Counted from the stretch's first letter, positions 1-8,613 are shown. The stretch is 64,000 nt of DNA from Haloplanus sp. HW8-1 (GCF_023703795.1 NZ_CP098518.1:3451434-3515433); one strand, 5' to 3'. Notes: generated from the sequence alone by a model not told the origin. Translations and numbers: made by a program.

Positions 1-1
1 A

Positions 2-322
2 CGGACCGCGACTGAACTCGACGAAACGACCGCGGAGATCGTCGGCGCCATCGACGCCGTCGAGGCAACCGTCGACGCACTGCACGCGATCCGGGAAGCA
101 GTCGACGAAACAGCGACCGGCGCCCAAGAGGTCGCCGACGCGACGGACAGCCACGCGTCGAGCACCGAGGAGGTCGCCGCGACCGTCGACCAGGCGGTCG
201 ACGAACTCGCGACGCTCGAAGACCGGCTCGCGGAGTTGAGCGACGTTGCGACCCGCCAGTACCGGCGAGTCGAGCGCACCGAGGAGACGGTCGGCGAACT
301 GGTTGCGGACGGTGACGGCTGA
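2..322 (+). CDS. Methyl-accepting chemotaxis (halobacterial transducer) protein, C-terminal fragment
   Basis: The frame is open from the window edge to the TGA at 320-322 and gives about 106 residues. It is a long acidic helix rich in Glu, Val, Ala and Thr, with heptad-like repeats such as TAEIVGAIDAVEATVDAL and STEEVAATVDQAVDELATLE. This is the pattern of the cytoplasmic signalling/adaptation coiled coil near the C-terminus of chemoreceptors, with Glu-Glu pairs of the kind used as methylation sites. The signalling tip, HAMP and membrane segments would lie upstream of the window. The end in VGELVADGDG, without a pentapeptide tether, is usual for archaeal transducers. Another antiparallel coiled-coil protein is possible but less likely. 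Confidence 0.75.
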   Translation, partial: RTATELDETTAEIVGAIDAVEATVDALHAIREAVDETATGAQEVADATDSHASSTEEVAATVDQAVDELATLEDRLAELSDVATRQYRRVERTEETVGELVADGDG

Positions 323-373
323 TCGCCCCGTCCGACGCCCCGACGTCGACCGGCAGGCACCGACCTCAGTACG

Positions 374-383
374 TCTAAATACG
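374..383 (+). promoter_or_regulatory. TATA-like box of the potassium channel gene
   Basis: An AT-rich TCTAAATACG element lies in a GC-rich intergenic stretch, about 26 nt before the ATG at 404. That distance predicts a leaderless transcript, which is common in haloarchaea. No Shine-Dalgarno-like sequence is present. Confidence 0.45.
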
Positions 384-403
384 GGTGCGGTGTAGGCACG
401 CGT

Positions 404-2041
404 ATGGCGATCCGAAGCCGTCGTACCGTCTACTATCTCGGATTGGTCGTCGCGACGACGGTCCTGTTCACCGGTGCGTACAACGTTGGCATGGCGGTCT
501 GGGAGGGGCGTCCCCAGCCCCTGTATCGCTCCCTCGAAGTCGTCGTCCAGAGTTTCACCACGACGGGATACGGGGAGGACGCGGGGTGGCAGAGTCCCCA
601 GATGAACTTTCTCGTGATCGCGATGCAACTCGCGGGCATCGGCCTCATTCTCACCGCCGTGGACGTGTTCGCGGTCCCGTGGCTCCGCGGTGCGCTTGCC
701 CCGACGGCGCCGGAGACGGTGAACGGTGTGTCTGATCACGTCATCATCTGTGAACATACCTCCCGGACCGAGGCGTTCATCACGGAACTCGACGCCCGTG
801 ATCGGGAGTACGTCCTCGTCGAACCCGACGAGACACGGGCAGGCGATCTCCACGAGGCGGGGTATCGGGTCATCCGCGGCGACCCGGAGACGACAGAAAC
901 GCTCGAACGCGCCCGTCTCGACTCGGCGCGGGCGCTGGTTGCCGACGCGGCCGACGACACGAACGCGAGTATCGCCCTCTCGGCGCGGGATACGGCGCCC
1001 GACGTGCGGGTGATCACGCTCGTCGACGACGCGTCGCTCGCCCGTTATCATCGCGCGGCGGGCGCGGACGACGTGCTCTCGCCCCGCCAGTTGCTGGGGG
1101 CGAGCCTGGCCGAGCAGGTGCCGACGGCCGTCACAACCGACGTGGACGACGGCATTCCGATCGGCGACGACTTCGAACTCGTCGAACTGACCGTGGCGAG
1201 GGAGAGCGACATCTGCGGGCGGACGTTCGGTGAGGCACGGATCCGCGAGCGGTTCGGCGTCAACGTGATCGGCGCGTGGACCGGGGGCGACTTCGAGACG
1301 CCCGTATCGCCGTTGGAGTCGCTCACCCCTAGCATGCGTCTCCTCGTCGCCGGTGAACCCGAACGGGTGGCGCGACTGGAGGAGGCGACGGCCGCGACGG
1401 TCCGTGCGTTCGGTCCCCAGCGTATCGTCCTCGCGGGGTACGGCGACTCCGGGCGGGCGGCGGCCGAGGCGCTGTCGGACACCGGATCGAATCTGACCGT
1501 TCTGGACAGCGAGGCAGGGCCGGCGGTGGACGTCGTCGGCGACGCCCGCGATCCGGACGTACTCACCGAGGCACGGATCGAGGAGGCGGCGGCGTTGATC
1601 GTCACCGTCGGCGACGACACGACGGCCATCTTCGTGACGCTCATCGCCCGCGAGATGGCCTCCGATCTCCACGTCGTGGTCCGGGCCAACGAGGAGGCGG
1701 ACGTCCAGAAACTCTACCGGGCGGGCGGGGATTACGTCCAGTCCCTCGCGACGGTCAGCGGCCGGATGCTGGCGTCGACCGTGTTCGAGGACGAGGAAGT
1801 GCTGGCCTACGATAAGCAAGTCAGCGTCGTCCGGCTTCCCGCCGGTGACCTCGTTGGGACGACCATCGCCGCGGCGAACGTGCGGTCACTGACCGGCTGT
1901 ACCGTCGTCGCCGTCGTCCGGGATGGGGAGACGATCACGGAGTTCGATCCCGCCGCGCTCACTTTCCGCCCCGACGACGAGGTGATCGTCGCCGGCACCG
2001 ACGAGGCGACCACTCGCTTCGAACGGGAGTTCGGCGACTGA
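404..2041 (+). CDS. Two-TM potassium channel-like protein with tandem RCK (TrkA) domains
   Basis: The 545-residue protein probably conducts or gates K+ across the cytoplasmic membrane. Residues about 10-30 and 65-92 are hydrophobic helices flanking a pore loop with the selectivity-filter-like sequence TTTGYGED. Two RCK/TrkA units follow. The first Rossmann core (about 108-230, DHVIICEHTSR) lacks the Gly-rich nucleotide loop. The second (about 345-460) has a canonical one, IVLAGYGDSG. Each is followed by a TrkA-C-like segment (about 250-330 and 475-540). The layout matches Kch/MthK-type ligand-gated channels. A TATA-like box just upstream supports the ATG. It stands alone, separated from the kinase gene by about 48 nt. 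The domain calls are secure; the ion and ligand are inferred. Confidence 0.85.
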   Translation: MAIRSRRTVYYLGLVVATTVLFTGAYNVGMAVWEGRPQPLYRSLEVVVQSFTTTGYGEDAGWQSPQMNFLVIAMQLAGIGLILTAVDVFAVPWLRGALAPTAPETVNGVSDHVIICEHTSRTEAFITELDARDREYVLVEPDETRAGDLHEAGYRVIRGDPETTETLERARLDSARALVADAADDTNASIALSARDTAPDVRVITLVDDASLARYHRAAGADDVLSPRQLLGASLAEQVPTAVTTDVDDGIPIGDDFELVELTVARESDICGRTFGEARIRERFGVNVIGAWTGGDFETPVSPLESLTPSMRLLVAGEPERVARLEEATAATVRAFGPQRIVLAGYGDSGRAAAEALSDTGSNLTVLDSEAGPAVDVVGDARDPDVLTEARIEEAAALIVTVGDDTTAIFVTLIAREMASDLHVVVRANEEADVQKLYRAGGDYVQSLATVSGRMLASTVFEDEEVLAYDKQVSVVRLPAGDLVGTTIAAANVRSLTGCTVVAVVRDGETITEFDPAALTFRPDDEVIVAGTDEATTRFEREFGD

Positions 2042-2089
2042 CGGCGCGTCGACGACAGATTCAATTGTGCACGCCCCAGTTCGGCTGGT

Positions 2090-4384
2090 ATGTCGAGTCG
2101 TGGGCACGTGTTGTGTGTCGGCAGTGAGGGCTGGCAGCCGTCGCGCGACGCGTTGGCGGACGCGGTCGGGGACGCCGAGATCAGGACGGCGACGACGGCC
2201 GCGGAGGCGCTCGAACTGGTCTCGGCGTGGCCGGCCGACTGCGTCGTCGCGGCGTCCCGACTCCCGGCGGGGGACGGCGGCGGGCTTGCCCTCCTCGAAC
2301 GCGTCCGGGCGGTCGAGCCGGATCTTCCCTTCGTTCTCCACCCTGCGGAGGGGTCCGAACGCCTCGCGAGCGAGGCGATCGGCGCGGGCGTCACCGACTA
2401 CGTGGCGGGGACCGACGGCACGGAGCGCCTCGGCGAGGCCGTGATGGCCGCCATCGACGGGAGCGACGGGGAGTCGGCGCGGATCGCCGACCTCGTTCGG
2501 ACGATCCAGCAACGGCTCGTGCGGGCGCGGACGACCGAGGAGATCGACCGGGGTGTCTGCGAGGCGATCGTCGACACCGAGCCCTACGCCTTCGCGTGGA
2601 TCGGCGAGTACGACGCCGCGGACGGGCGGGTCGTGCCGCGGGCCTCGGCGGGCTTCGAATCGGGCTATCTCGAAGCCATCGAGATCAGGCCGGACGACAG
2701 TTCACTCGGCCAGGGGCCGACGGGGCGGGCCGTCAGGACCCGGACGCTCGAAGCCGTCCAGGACATCCCGTCGGAGCCCACGTACGAGCCGTGGCGGGCG
2801 GACGCCATGGAACGAACGTATCGATCGAGCGCCGCGGTACCGCTCGTCCGCGAGGAGACGCTCTACGGTGTCTTGAACGTCTACGCCGACCGGACGGACG
2901 CCTTCGACGAGTCCGAGAACGCGCTGTTGTGCGACCTCGGGAAGACCGTCGCGCACGCGTTCCATCGCGTCCGGATACAGGACCGATACGAGGCCCAGTA
3001 CCGGGAACTGTTCGAGGAGGCGCCGGTGATGGTCGCCCTGACGGAGGATACGGCGGACGGCCCGGTGATCGACGACTGTAACCGGCGCTTTGCCGCGAAG
3101 CTCGGGTGGTCGCGCGAGGCGCTCCGGGGGCGACCGCTGGCCGACGTGTACTCCGAGGCGTCGGTGGCGAGACTCCTCGATCACGATGGGTACGAACGAG
3201 CCCTCGCGGGCGAGTTCGCCACCGCCGAGCGGACGCTGCTGACGCGAGGGAACGAGCGACTTGAGACGCTGTTGCAGGCGACGCCACGCCGAAACACGCA
3301 CGGCGACGTCGTCGGGACCCACGCGCTCTACGTCGATATGACCGAGCAGAAACGCGCCCGGGAGGTGATCGACCAGGCCGAGGCGATGGAGGCGTCGATG
3401 GACGGGATGGCGATCCTCGAACCCAGCGGCGAGTACGTCTACGCCAACCAGGCCCACGCGGACATCTACGGCTACGACGACCCCGCGGTCTTCCTCGGGA
3501 ACACCTGGCGGATGAACTACGACGACGCCGAGGTCGACCGCTTCGAATCGGAGGTCTTCCCCGCGGTGGCCGGCGGCGACGAGTGGCGCGGCGAGGCCAC
3601 GGGCGTCCGGGCGGACGGGAGCCCCTTCCCGCAGGAACTCTCCCTGAGTCCGCTGGCCGACGGGCGGTACATCTGTGTCGTCCGTGACGCCACCGAGCGT
3701 CGCCGGTACGAACGCCGACTGGAACGACAGCGTGACAACCTCGAAATCCTCAACCAGGTGGTCCGCCACGACATCCGCAACGACCTCCAGGTGGTGCTCG
3801 GCTACGTCGAATCGCTTCGGACGTTCGTCGGCGAGGACCGTACCGCCCACGTCGAACGAGCGGTCGAGAGCGCCCGCGACGCCGTCGAGATCACCGAGAC
3901 GGCGGGCGACGTCGCGGAGGTGATGCTCACCGCCGACGCCGAGACGAAGCCGGTGGGACTCGGATGCGTCCTTGACGAGCAGGTGAGCGAGGTTCGATCG
4001 ACCTACGAGGACACCGTACTGACGACCGACGGGACGATCCCGGACGTCGACGTCCGCGCCGACAACATGCTGGGGTCGGTGTTCCGGAACCTGCTCACGA
4101 ACGCCGTCGAACACAACGACGGGGCGATCCGGAAGGTGACCGTCGCCGCGGCCGCCGACGCCGACACCGCGACCGTCCGCGTGGCCGACAACGGGCCGGG
4201 CATCCCCGACGACCGGAAGGACGCGATCTTCGAGGAGGGCGAGAAAGGCCTCGACAGCGGGGGGACCGGCCTCGGTCTGTACCTGGCCGAGACGCTCGTC
4301 GACCGCTACGGCGGCGACATCCGCGTGGGGGACAACGACCCGAACGGCGCCGTCTTCACCGTCGAGTTGCCGGTCGTCGACTGA
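2090..4384 (+). CDS. Multi-domain sensor histidine kinase (pseudo-receiver, GAF, PAS, PAS, HisKA, HATPase)
   Basis: This is a soluble 764-residue signalling kinase with no membrane segment. The order is a receiver-like domain (about 1-125), GAF (130-285), PAS (300-425), PAS (435-550), a dimerisation/phosphoacceptor segment with the H-box VVRHDIRNDLQ (His560), and a GHKL ATPase with N-box NLLTNAVEHND, G1 DNGPGIP and G2 GGTGLGLYLAE. The N-terminal receiver seems unable to be phosphorylated: where an aspartate is expected before the LP motif it has Ala (AASRLP). Haloarchaea have many such GAF/PAS kinases, and the ligand cannot be read from sequence. No response-regulator gene is adjacent. Confidence 0.88.
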   Translation: MSSRGHVLCVGSEGWQPSRDALADAVGDAEIRTATTAAEALELVSAWPADCVVAASRLPAGDGGGLALLERVRAVEPDLPFVLHPAEGSERLASEAIGAGVTDYVAGTDGTERLGEAVMAAIDGSDGESARIADLVRTIQQRLVRARTTEEIDRGVCEAIVDTEPYAFAWIGEYDAADGRVVPRASAGFESGYLEAIEIRPDDSSLGQGPTGRAVRTRTLEAVQDIPSEPTYEPWRADAMERTYRSSAAVPLVREETLYGVLNVYADRTDAFDESENALLCDLGKTVAHAFHRVRIQDRYEAQYRELFEEAPVMVALTEDTADGPVIDDCNRRFAAKLGWSREALRGRPLADVYSEASVARLLDHDGYERALAGEFATAERTLLTRGNERLETLLQATPRRNTHGDVVGTHALYVDMTEQKRAREVIDQAEAMEASMDGMAILEPSGEYVYANQAHADIYGYDDPAVFLGNTWRMNYDDAEVDRFESEVFPAVAGGDEWRGEATGVRADGSPFPQELSLSPLADGRYICVVRDATERRRYERRLERQRDNLEILNQVVRHDIRNDLQVVLGYVESLRTFVGEDRTAHVERAVESARDAVEITETAGDVAEVMLTADAETKPVGLGCVLDEQVSEVRSTYEDTVLTTDGTIPDVDVRADNMLGSVFRNLLTNAVEHNDGAIRKVTVAAAADADTATVRVADNGPGIPDDRKDAIFEEGEKGLDSGGTGLGLYLAETLVDRYGGDIRVGDNDPNGAVFTVELPVVD

Positions 4385-4385
4385 G

Positions 4386-4406
4386 GGGCCGCGAGCGTCG
4401 CGGCCC
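4386..4406. terminator. Strong hairpin between convergent genes
   Basis: GGGCCGCGA and TCGCGGCCC form a perfect 9-bp stem around a 3-nt loop, starting 2 nt after the kinase stop codon and facing the convergent DUF4397 gene. No T-tract follows, so a terminator or mRNA 3'-end role is an inference from position. Confidence 0.4.
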
Positions 4407-4472
4407 GTCGCCCCGCCCGCGTCACCGGTGGCGCTCGGAGCGGGGGAGGGCGAGACACCCGCAACGCGCCCA

Positions 4473-5999
4473 TCAGTCCATGCGGAGTGTCGCCGGTCGC
4501 GGGCCGGTTCTGCGCATACTCCCGCCCGCGTCGTCGCCATCCATCGAGCCGCCCGCGTCGCGGGCGACGAGCAGATCGAAGGGCGTGTCCGCGGGTTCGT
4601 CGTCGGGGGAGAAATAGCCCGCGGCGAAGCCGGTCGACACCGTGCCGCCCGCGAGGCTCACGTCGAACGTCGCGACGACGTCGCCGTCGTTGCTCTCGGT
4701 ATCACCCCGGACTTGGAGCGTGTAGTCGCCGGCCGGAACCGTCACGTAGCCGGAGTCGCCGAAGGCGACGCCGTCGAAGAGCGTGTCGCCGTTGGCGGCC
4801 AGCGTCACGTCGACGGCGGGAGCGTCGGGGGAGGCGTGGACCAGCCGAACCCGGGCCATGTCGTCGTCGGGGACCGCGTTGTCGTCTTCGAGGACGAGCG
4901 GTTCGAAGGGTCGATCGGCCATGTCGCCGACCTCGCCGGCCGCGGCCACCGTATAATCGCTCGCGGACTCGACGGGAACCGCCCCTTCGAAGACGGTCGT
5001 GCCGTCGTCGCCGGCGGGGGTGATGCGGAGCTGGCGATCGCCGGCCGGAACCTCTAGATAGTCGCTGACGGCGCCGAAGGCGACGTCTTCGAGGACGGCG
5101 CTCCCGTCGGCGTAGACGTCGACGTTCGGGGCGTTCGGCGAGAGGTGGGCGACCCGCAGGTTCGCCGGGTCGGTCATCTCCATCATCCCACCGTCGGTGT
5201 CGTTGGTGACGAACAGGTCGAAGGGCGTGTCCGCGGGTTCGTCGTCGGGAGAGAGATAGCCCGCGGCGAAGCCGGTGTAGACCGTGCCGCCGGCGACGTC
5301 GAGGGTGAACTCCGCGACGACGTCGCCGTCGTTGGCCTCGGTGTCCCCCCGGACCTGCAGGGTGTGGCTTCCGGCGGGGACGGTCACGTAGCCGGAGTCG
5401 CCGAAGGCGACGCCGTCGAAGAGCGTGTCGCCGTTGGCGGCCAGCGTCACGTCGACGGCGGGGGCGTCGGGGGAGACGTGGACCAGCCGAACCCGGGCCA
5501 TGTCGTCGGCCGGTGCCGTGTTGTCGTCTTCGAGGACGAGCGGTTCGAAGGGTCGATCGGCCATGTCGCCGACCTCGCCGGCCGCGGCCACCGTATAGTC
5601 CGTATCCACCGTGACGGGCACCGCCCCCTCGAAGACGGTCGTGCCGTCGTCGCCGGCGGGGGTGATGCGGAGCTGGCGATCGCCGGCCGGAACCTCTAGA
5701 TAATCGCTGACGGCGCCGAAGGCGACGTCTTCGAGGACGGCGCTCCCGTCGGCGTAGACGTCGACGTTCGGGGCGTTTGGCGAGAGGTGGGCGACCCGCA
5801 GGTTCGCCGAACCGGTGGGGGTCTCCGTTTCGGTTTCCGTCGCCGTCGTCTCCATCTCCGTCGCCGTCGCCGTCTCCGTCGCGGTGTCGGTCGCGGTCGC
5901 GTCGCCGCCACCACTCCCACAGCCGGCGAGGGCGGCAGTCGCGGCGGTCCCGAGTCCGAGGAGTACGTGTCGTCGTGTCGCGTCTGTGGAGTCCGTCAT
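4473..5999 (-). CDS. Secreted lipoprotein with duplicated DUF4397 modules
   Basis: The 508-residue exported protein starts MTDSTDATRRHVLLGLG, a twin-arginine signal, and has a lipobox ending LAGC. A Thr/Glu/Ala-rich linker follows, then two long units. Each unit begins LRVAHLSPNAPNVDVYADGS and contains a second DUF4397-like half (VRLVH.SPDAPAVDVTLA), so there are four related beta-rich modules. The function of DUF4397 is unknown; a cell-surface role is inferred from the signal. I start at the ATG at 5999 because the Tat motif follows directly and a TATA-like box lies about 30 nt upstream; an in-frame ATG at 6029 overlaps that box. The two units are nearly identical at DNA level (see the repeat entries). 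Confidence 0.85.
   Translation of the reverse strand: MTDSTDATRRHVLLGLGTAATAALAGCGSGGGDATATDTATETATATEMETTATETETETPTGSANLRVAHLSPNAPNVDVYADGSAVLEDVAFGAVSDYLEVPAGDRQLRITPAGDDGTTVFEGAVPVTVDTDYTVAAAGEVGDMADRPFEPLVLEDDNTAPADDMARVRLVHVSPDAPAVDVTLAANGDTLFDGVAFGDSGYVTVPAGSHTLQVRGDTEANDGDVVAEFTLDVAGGTVYTGFAAGYLSPDDEPADTPFDLFVTNDTDGGMMEMTDPANLRVAHLSPNAPNVDVYADGSAVLEDVAFGAVSDYLEVPAGDRQLRITPAGDDGTTVFEGAVPVESASDYTVAAAGEVGDMADRPFEPLVLEDDNAVPDDDMARVRLVHASPDAPAVDVTLAANGDTLFDGVAFGDSGYVTVPAGDYTLQVRGDTESNDGDVVATFDVSLAGGTVSTGFAAGYFSPDDEPADTPFDLLVARDAGGSMDGDDAGGSMRRTGPRPATLRMD
4529..5170 (-). repeat. 642-bp intragenic repeat, copy 2
   Basis: This is the C-terminal copy of a 642-bp (214-codon) unit inside the DUF4397 gene. 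The DNA around 5039-5163 matches 5681-5805 with only scattered substitutions, and the phase stays constant at 642. The exact ends are approximate. Near-identity at synonymous positions points to recent duplication or gene conversion. Confidence 0.8.
5171..5812 (-). repeat. 642-bp intragenic repeat, copy 1
   Basis: This is the N-terminal copy of the unit described for 4529-5170. The divergent patches (for example TVDTDYTVA in copy 1 against ESASDYTVA in copy 2, and different interdomain tails) are short, and long blocks are identical. Confidence 0.8.
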
Positions 6000-6026
6000 C
6001 GTCCGGTCGCAGGGCAGTATGACAGA

Positions 6027-6034
6027 CAAATAAC
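6027..6034 (-). promoter_or_regulatory. TATA-like box of the DUF4397 gene
   Basis: On the minus strand the element reads GTTATTTG. It is centred about 31 nt from the ATG at 5999, which fits a leaderless or nearly leaderless transcript and supports that start over the upstream ATG at 6029. Confidence 0.45.
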
Positions 6035-6302
6035 TGCTTTCGTGATTCGGACTAGAATCTCTCGCAATTCCGGGCGGAGAACGGGGCTCCTCGCCTCACT
6101 CGTCGTCGTCGGAGTCGCGTCGGCGTCGAACGTGTCGAACCGTCGATCACCCATGCACAACCACTAAGGGCTCGACAGTCAACCTCCACCTATGCGACGA
6201 CGCTCGTGGCCACCCGCCCGTCGATGCGGCCGGTCGCCGGGCAGTCTCCGGTCGGTTCCCACACGCGCGTCGAAGACCGGGGTGTTATTTGTGGCCTCCC
6301 CG

Positions 6303-6310
6303 GGAGGTGA
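6303..6310 (+). promoter_or_regulatory. Near-perfect Shine-Dalgarno sequence
   Basis: GGAGGTGA is fully complementary to the archaeal 16S rRNA 3' tail and lies 6 nt before the ATG at 6317. Strong Shine-Dalgarno sites are uncommon in this window, where most first genes look leaderless. A TTATTT element at 6285-6290 would place the transcript start inside or after this site, so one of the two signals is probably not used. Confidence 0.5.
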
Positions 6311-6316
6311 ACGTGT

Positions 6317-6595
6317 ATGGAGGTGGTGCTCTGGCAGGTCCTCGCGGCGACCCGCGGCGGGCCGAACCGCGCCCGGATCCTCCGCGCGCTGGACGAACGT
6401 CCACGGAACGCCAACCGCCTCGCCGACGATCTGGATCTTGCGTACAACACCGTCAGACACCACCTCGACGTACTGGAGGAACACGACCTCGTCACGAGCG
6501 GCGACGAGAGCTACGGCACCGTCTACCTCCCCAGCGAACGCACTCGGAACCACTGGGACACCGTCGAAGATATCTTCACCAACCTGAGAGAATGA
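6317..6595 (+). CDS. ArsR-like winged-helix transcriptional regulator
   Basis: This 92-residue protein is essentially one winged helix-turn-helix: RARILRALDERPRNANRLADDLDLAYNTV is the HTH (about 18-47), followed by RHHLDVLEEHDLV and a short wing. It probably binds DNA and represses or activates its own small operon. The next gene, 52 nt on, encodes a three-helix membrane protein. This HTH/membrane pairing recurs in haloarchaea, often with members called DUF7521, and suggests a membrane-coupled regulator. No effector-binding residues such as metal-binding Cys are visible. Confidence 0.8.
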   Translation: MEVVLWQVLAATRGGPNRARILRALDERPRNANRLADDLDLAYNTVRHHLDVLEEHDLVTSGDESYGTVYLPSERTRNHWDTVEDIFTNLRE

Positions 6596-6647
6596 TCCGC
6601 ACCGCCACCACGAGCCGAACGAACGCGCCGAGGACGGGGGGACCGTC

Positions 6648-6929
6648 GTGAGCCTGATGGTCGACGCGGCGCGAGTCGCCGCCGGAATCAACGTCGTCCT
6701 ACTGCTCGGCCTGCTGCGCATCTGGATCCGCAACTACCGCGAGGTCCCGGGCTCGATACTTCGCGGGCTCATCCTGTTTGCCGTCCTCCTCCTCGCCGAG
6801 AACGTCGTGGCGCTGTACTTCTACTTCAACGCGCCGGCGATGCCGCCCCTCGCCGTCGAGGTCATGATGATCCTCCAGGTGCTGGAGGCCGTCGGGATCG
6901 CCGTCCTCTTCTATACGAACTGGCAGTGA
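6648..6929 (+). CDS. Small three-helix membrane protein paired with the HTH regulator
   Basis: The 93-residue hydrophobic protein has three predicted membrane helices (about 7-25, 37-60 and 68-90) joined by short loops, with a basic first loop (RIWIRNYR). The start is a GTG; an ATG three codons later is equally possible. It lies 52 nt behind the HTH gene and is probably co-transcribed with it. The helix pattern resembles haloarchaeal DUF7521-type proteins, whose role is unknown. I cannot assign a function beyond a possible membrane partner of the regulator. Confidence 0.65.
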   Translation: MSLMVDAARVAAGINVVLLLGLLRIWIRNYREVPGSILRGLILFAVLLLAENVVALYFYFNAPAMPPLAVEVMMILQVLEAVGIAVLFYTNWQ

Positions 6930-6984
6930 CGACCCGCCGTTCCGGCGACACGGTTTTGCCGACCCGTTCCCTTCCCAACACGAA

Positions 6985-7950
6985 ATGTCCAGCTCACGCC
7001 CCGTCTCGGTTCTCGTCGCCGCGCTGGTGCTCCTGAGTGGCTGTTCGGGAGTGTACTCCGGCGACGCCACGCCGACTGCCGCGCCGACGTCGACGCCCAC
7101 CCCCACGTCGACGCCCACCCCGACCCCGGCGCCGACCGCACAGGCTTCGTACACCCAGACCCCTCACACCGGCTGTCAGCCCGGGACCATCGAGAAGAAC
7201 GGCTCCTGTGAGGCCGTCACGTCCGGCGGCAACGCCGACATCTTCGACGCCGAGAACCTCTCGGCCATCACGAGTACCCGGACGACCGTCGACGGGACGC
7301 CGGGCTATCTCGCCCGCCCCGCCGACGACGGCACCTACCCCGCGGTCGTCATGATCCACGAGTGGTGGGGGCTCAACGAGAACATCGAGCACATGGCCGA
7401 CATCCTCGCCGGCCACGGCTACGTCGTCTTCGCGGTCGACCTCTACGACGGCGAGGTGGCGACGAACGCCTCGACGGCGAGTCGTCTCTCCGGGCAGGTC
7501 CGCGAGAACCCCGACGTCGCCGTCTCGAAGATGAGCCGTGCCGTCTCGGGCCTGCGCGACCGCCCCGACACCACCGAACAGGTCGCCAGCCTCGGCTGGT
7601 GTTTCGGCGGCGGACAGAGCCTCCAGTTGAGCCTGAGCGACGCCGATCTGAACGCGACGGTCATCTACTACGGGACCCTCGCGACCGACGAGTCGACGCT
7701 TCGCGACGTCGACGGGCCCGTTCTCGGGATCTTCGGCTCCGAGGACCAGGTGGTCGATATCGAGACCGTCCGCGAGTTCGACCGGACGCTCGGCGAGGTG
7801 GGCGTCGAACGCGAGATACACGTCTACGAGGGCGCGGGTCACGCCTTCGCCAACCCGAGCGGCGAGAGCTTCCGCCCGAACGACACGCGGGACGCCTGGG
7901 GGAAGACGTTGCGCTTCCTCGACGAGAACCTGCGCGACGCGGACGCGTGA
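6985..7950 (+). CDS. Dienelactone hydrolase family lipoprotein
   Basis: The 321-residue protein has a Sec-type signal and a lipobox LLSGC (lipid Cys20), then a Thr/Pro linker typical of surface-anchored haloarchaeal proteins. From about residue 95 it is a dienelactone-hydrolase-type alpha/beta hydrolase with the nucleophile in GWCFGGG (Cys206), acid Asp254 in SEDQVVD and His286 in GAGHAF. The HEWWG segment near 125 is also characteristic. It should hydrolyse an ester or lactone outside the membrane; the substrate is unknown. It is convergent with the next gene, with 18 nt between them. Confidence 0.87.
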   Translation: MSSSRPVSVLVAALVLLSGCSGVYSGDATPTAAPTSTPTPTSTPTPTPAPTAQASYTQTPHTGCQPGTIEKNGSCEAVTSGGNADIFDAENLSAITSTRTTVDGTPGYLARPADDGTYPAVVMIHEWWGLNENIEHMADILAGHGYVVFAVDLYDGEVATNASTASRLSGQVRENPDVAVSKMSRAVSGLRDRPDTTEQVASLGWCFGGGQSLQLSLSDADLNATVIYYGTLATDESTLRDVDGPVLGIFGSEDQVVDIETVREFDRTLGEVGVEREIHVYEGAGHAFANPSGESFRPNDTRDAWGKTLRFLDENLRDADA

Positions 7951-7968
7951 CACACCGGCGCCGGCGGT

Positions 7969-8613
7969 TCACTCCGCGGCCACGAGCGCCGCCAGCATCG
8001 ACGAGACGTGTTCGCGTTCGTCCGCGTTGACCGTGTGTCCCATGCCCTCGTAGAGTCGCGTCGTCACGTCGGCGCCAAGCCGCTCGAACACCGTCGCCGT
8101 CTCGCGGACCCGCTCGGCAGGGATGTGGGGATCCACGTCGCTACAGCCGAGGAAGACCGGCGTCCCGTCCAGGTCGCCGTCGTACGCCTCGGGGTCGATC
8201 CGCTCGCCGATCAGGCCGCCGCTCAGCGCCGCCAGGCCGCCGTACCGGGTCGGGGTGCGGGCGACGAACTCGCTCGCGAGGCAGCCCCCCTGCGAGAAGC
8301 CCAGCAGGAGGGTCCGGTCGGTCGGGATCCCGGCGTCGGTCGCGCGCTCGACGGCGGCCGCGACGGCGTCCAACCCCGACGAGCGCCCGGGTTCGTTCGA
8401 CTCGACGGGCGCGGTGAAGGGGTTCGGATACCACGTGTTGCGGGCGGCTTGGGGCGCCAGATAGGCCACGCCCTCGGCGTCGAACTCCCCGCCCATCCGG
8501 AGGATGCTCCGCGCCGTCGCCCCTCGCCCGTGGACGAGGACGGCGGCGGCGGCCGCCTCGTCGAGCGGCGTTCCGTCCGTCAGGAGGGGTTGACTCCCGT
8601 GTGGCTCGCTCAC
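7969..8613 (-). CDS. Phospholipase/carboxylesterase family hydrolase
   Basis: The 214-residue cytoplasmic alpha/beta hydrolase belongs to the carboxylesterase/acyl-protein-thioesterase group. It shows the oxyanion strand AVLVHGRGATA (about 24-34), the nucleophile elbow GFSQGG (Ser107), Asp161 in GCSDVDPHIP and His193 in EGMGHTV. I chose the GTG at 8613 because family similarity begins within 25 residues of it, while the longer frame adds a low-complexity Arg-rich stretch. It probably hydrolyses short acyl or aryl esters; the physiological substrate is unknown. Confidence 0.85.
   Translation of the reverse strand: MSEPHGSQPLLTDGTPLDEAAAAAVLVHGRGATARSILRMGGEFDAEGVAYLAPQAARNTWYPNPFTAPVESNEPGRSSGLDAVAAAVERATDAGIPTDRTLLLGFSQGGCLASEFVARTPTRYGGLAALSGGLIGERIDPEAYDGDLDGTPVFLGCSDVDPHIPAERVRETATVFERLGADVTTRLYEGMGHTVNADEREHVSSMLAALVAAE

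Noticed and set aside
2702..4540. 612-codon open frame antisense to the histidine kinase
   Set aside because: It is a GC-driven shadow with no domain pattern, and the plus-strand kinase explains the region completely.
5822..5900. Tandem cgtctccgt/ccgtcgccg repeats, considered as a CRISPR-like or regulatory repeat
   Set aside because: They encode the Thr/Glu linker of the DUF4397 lipoprotein in frame, so the repetition is protein-level.
7070..7140. Short GC repeats acgcccaccccc
   Set aside because: They encode the Thr/Pro linker of the dienelactone-hydrolase lipoprotein.
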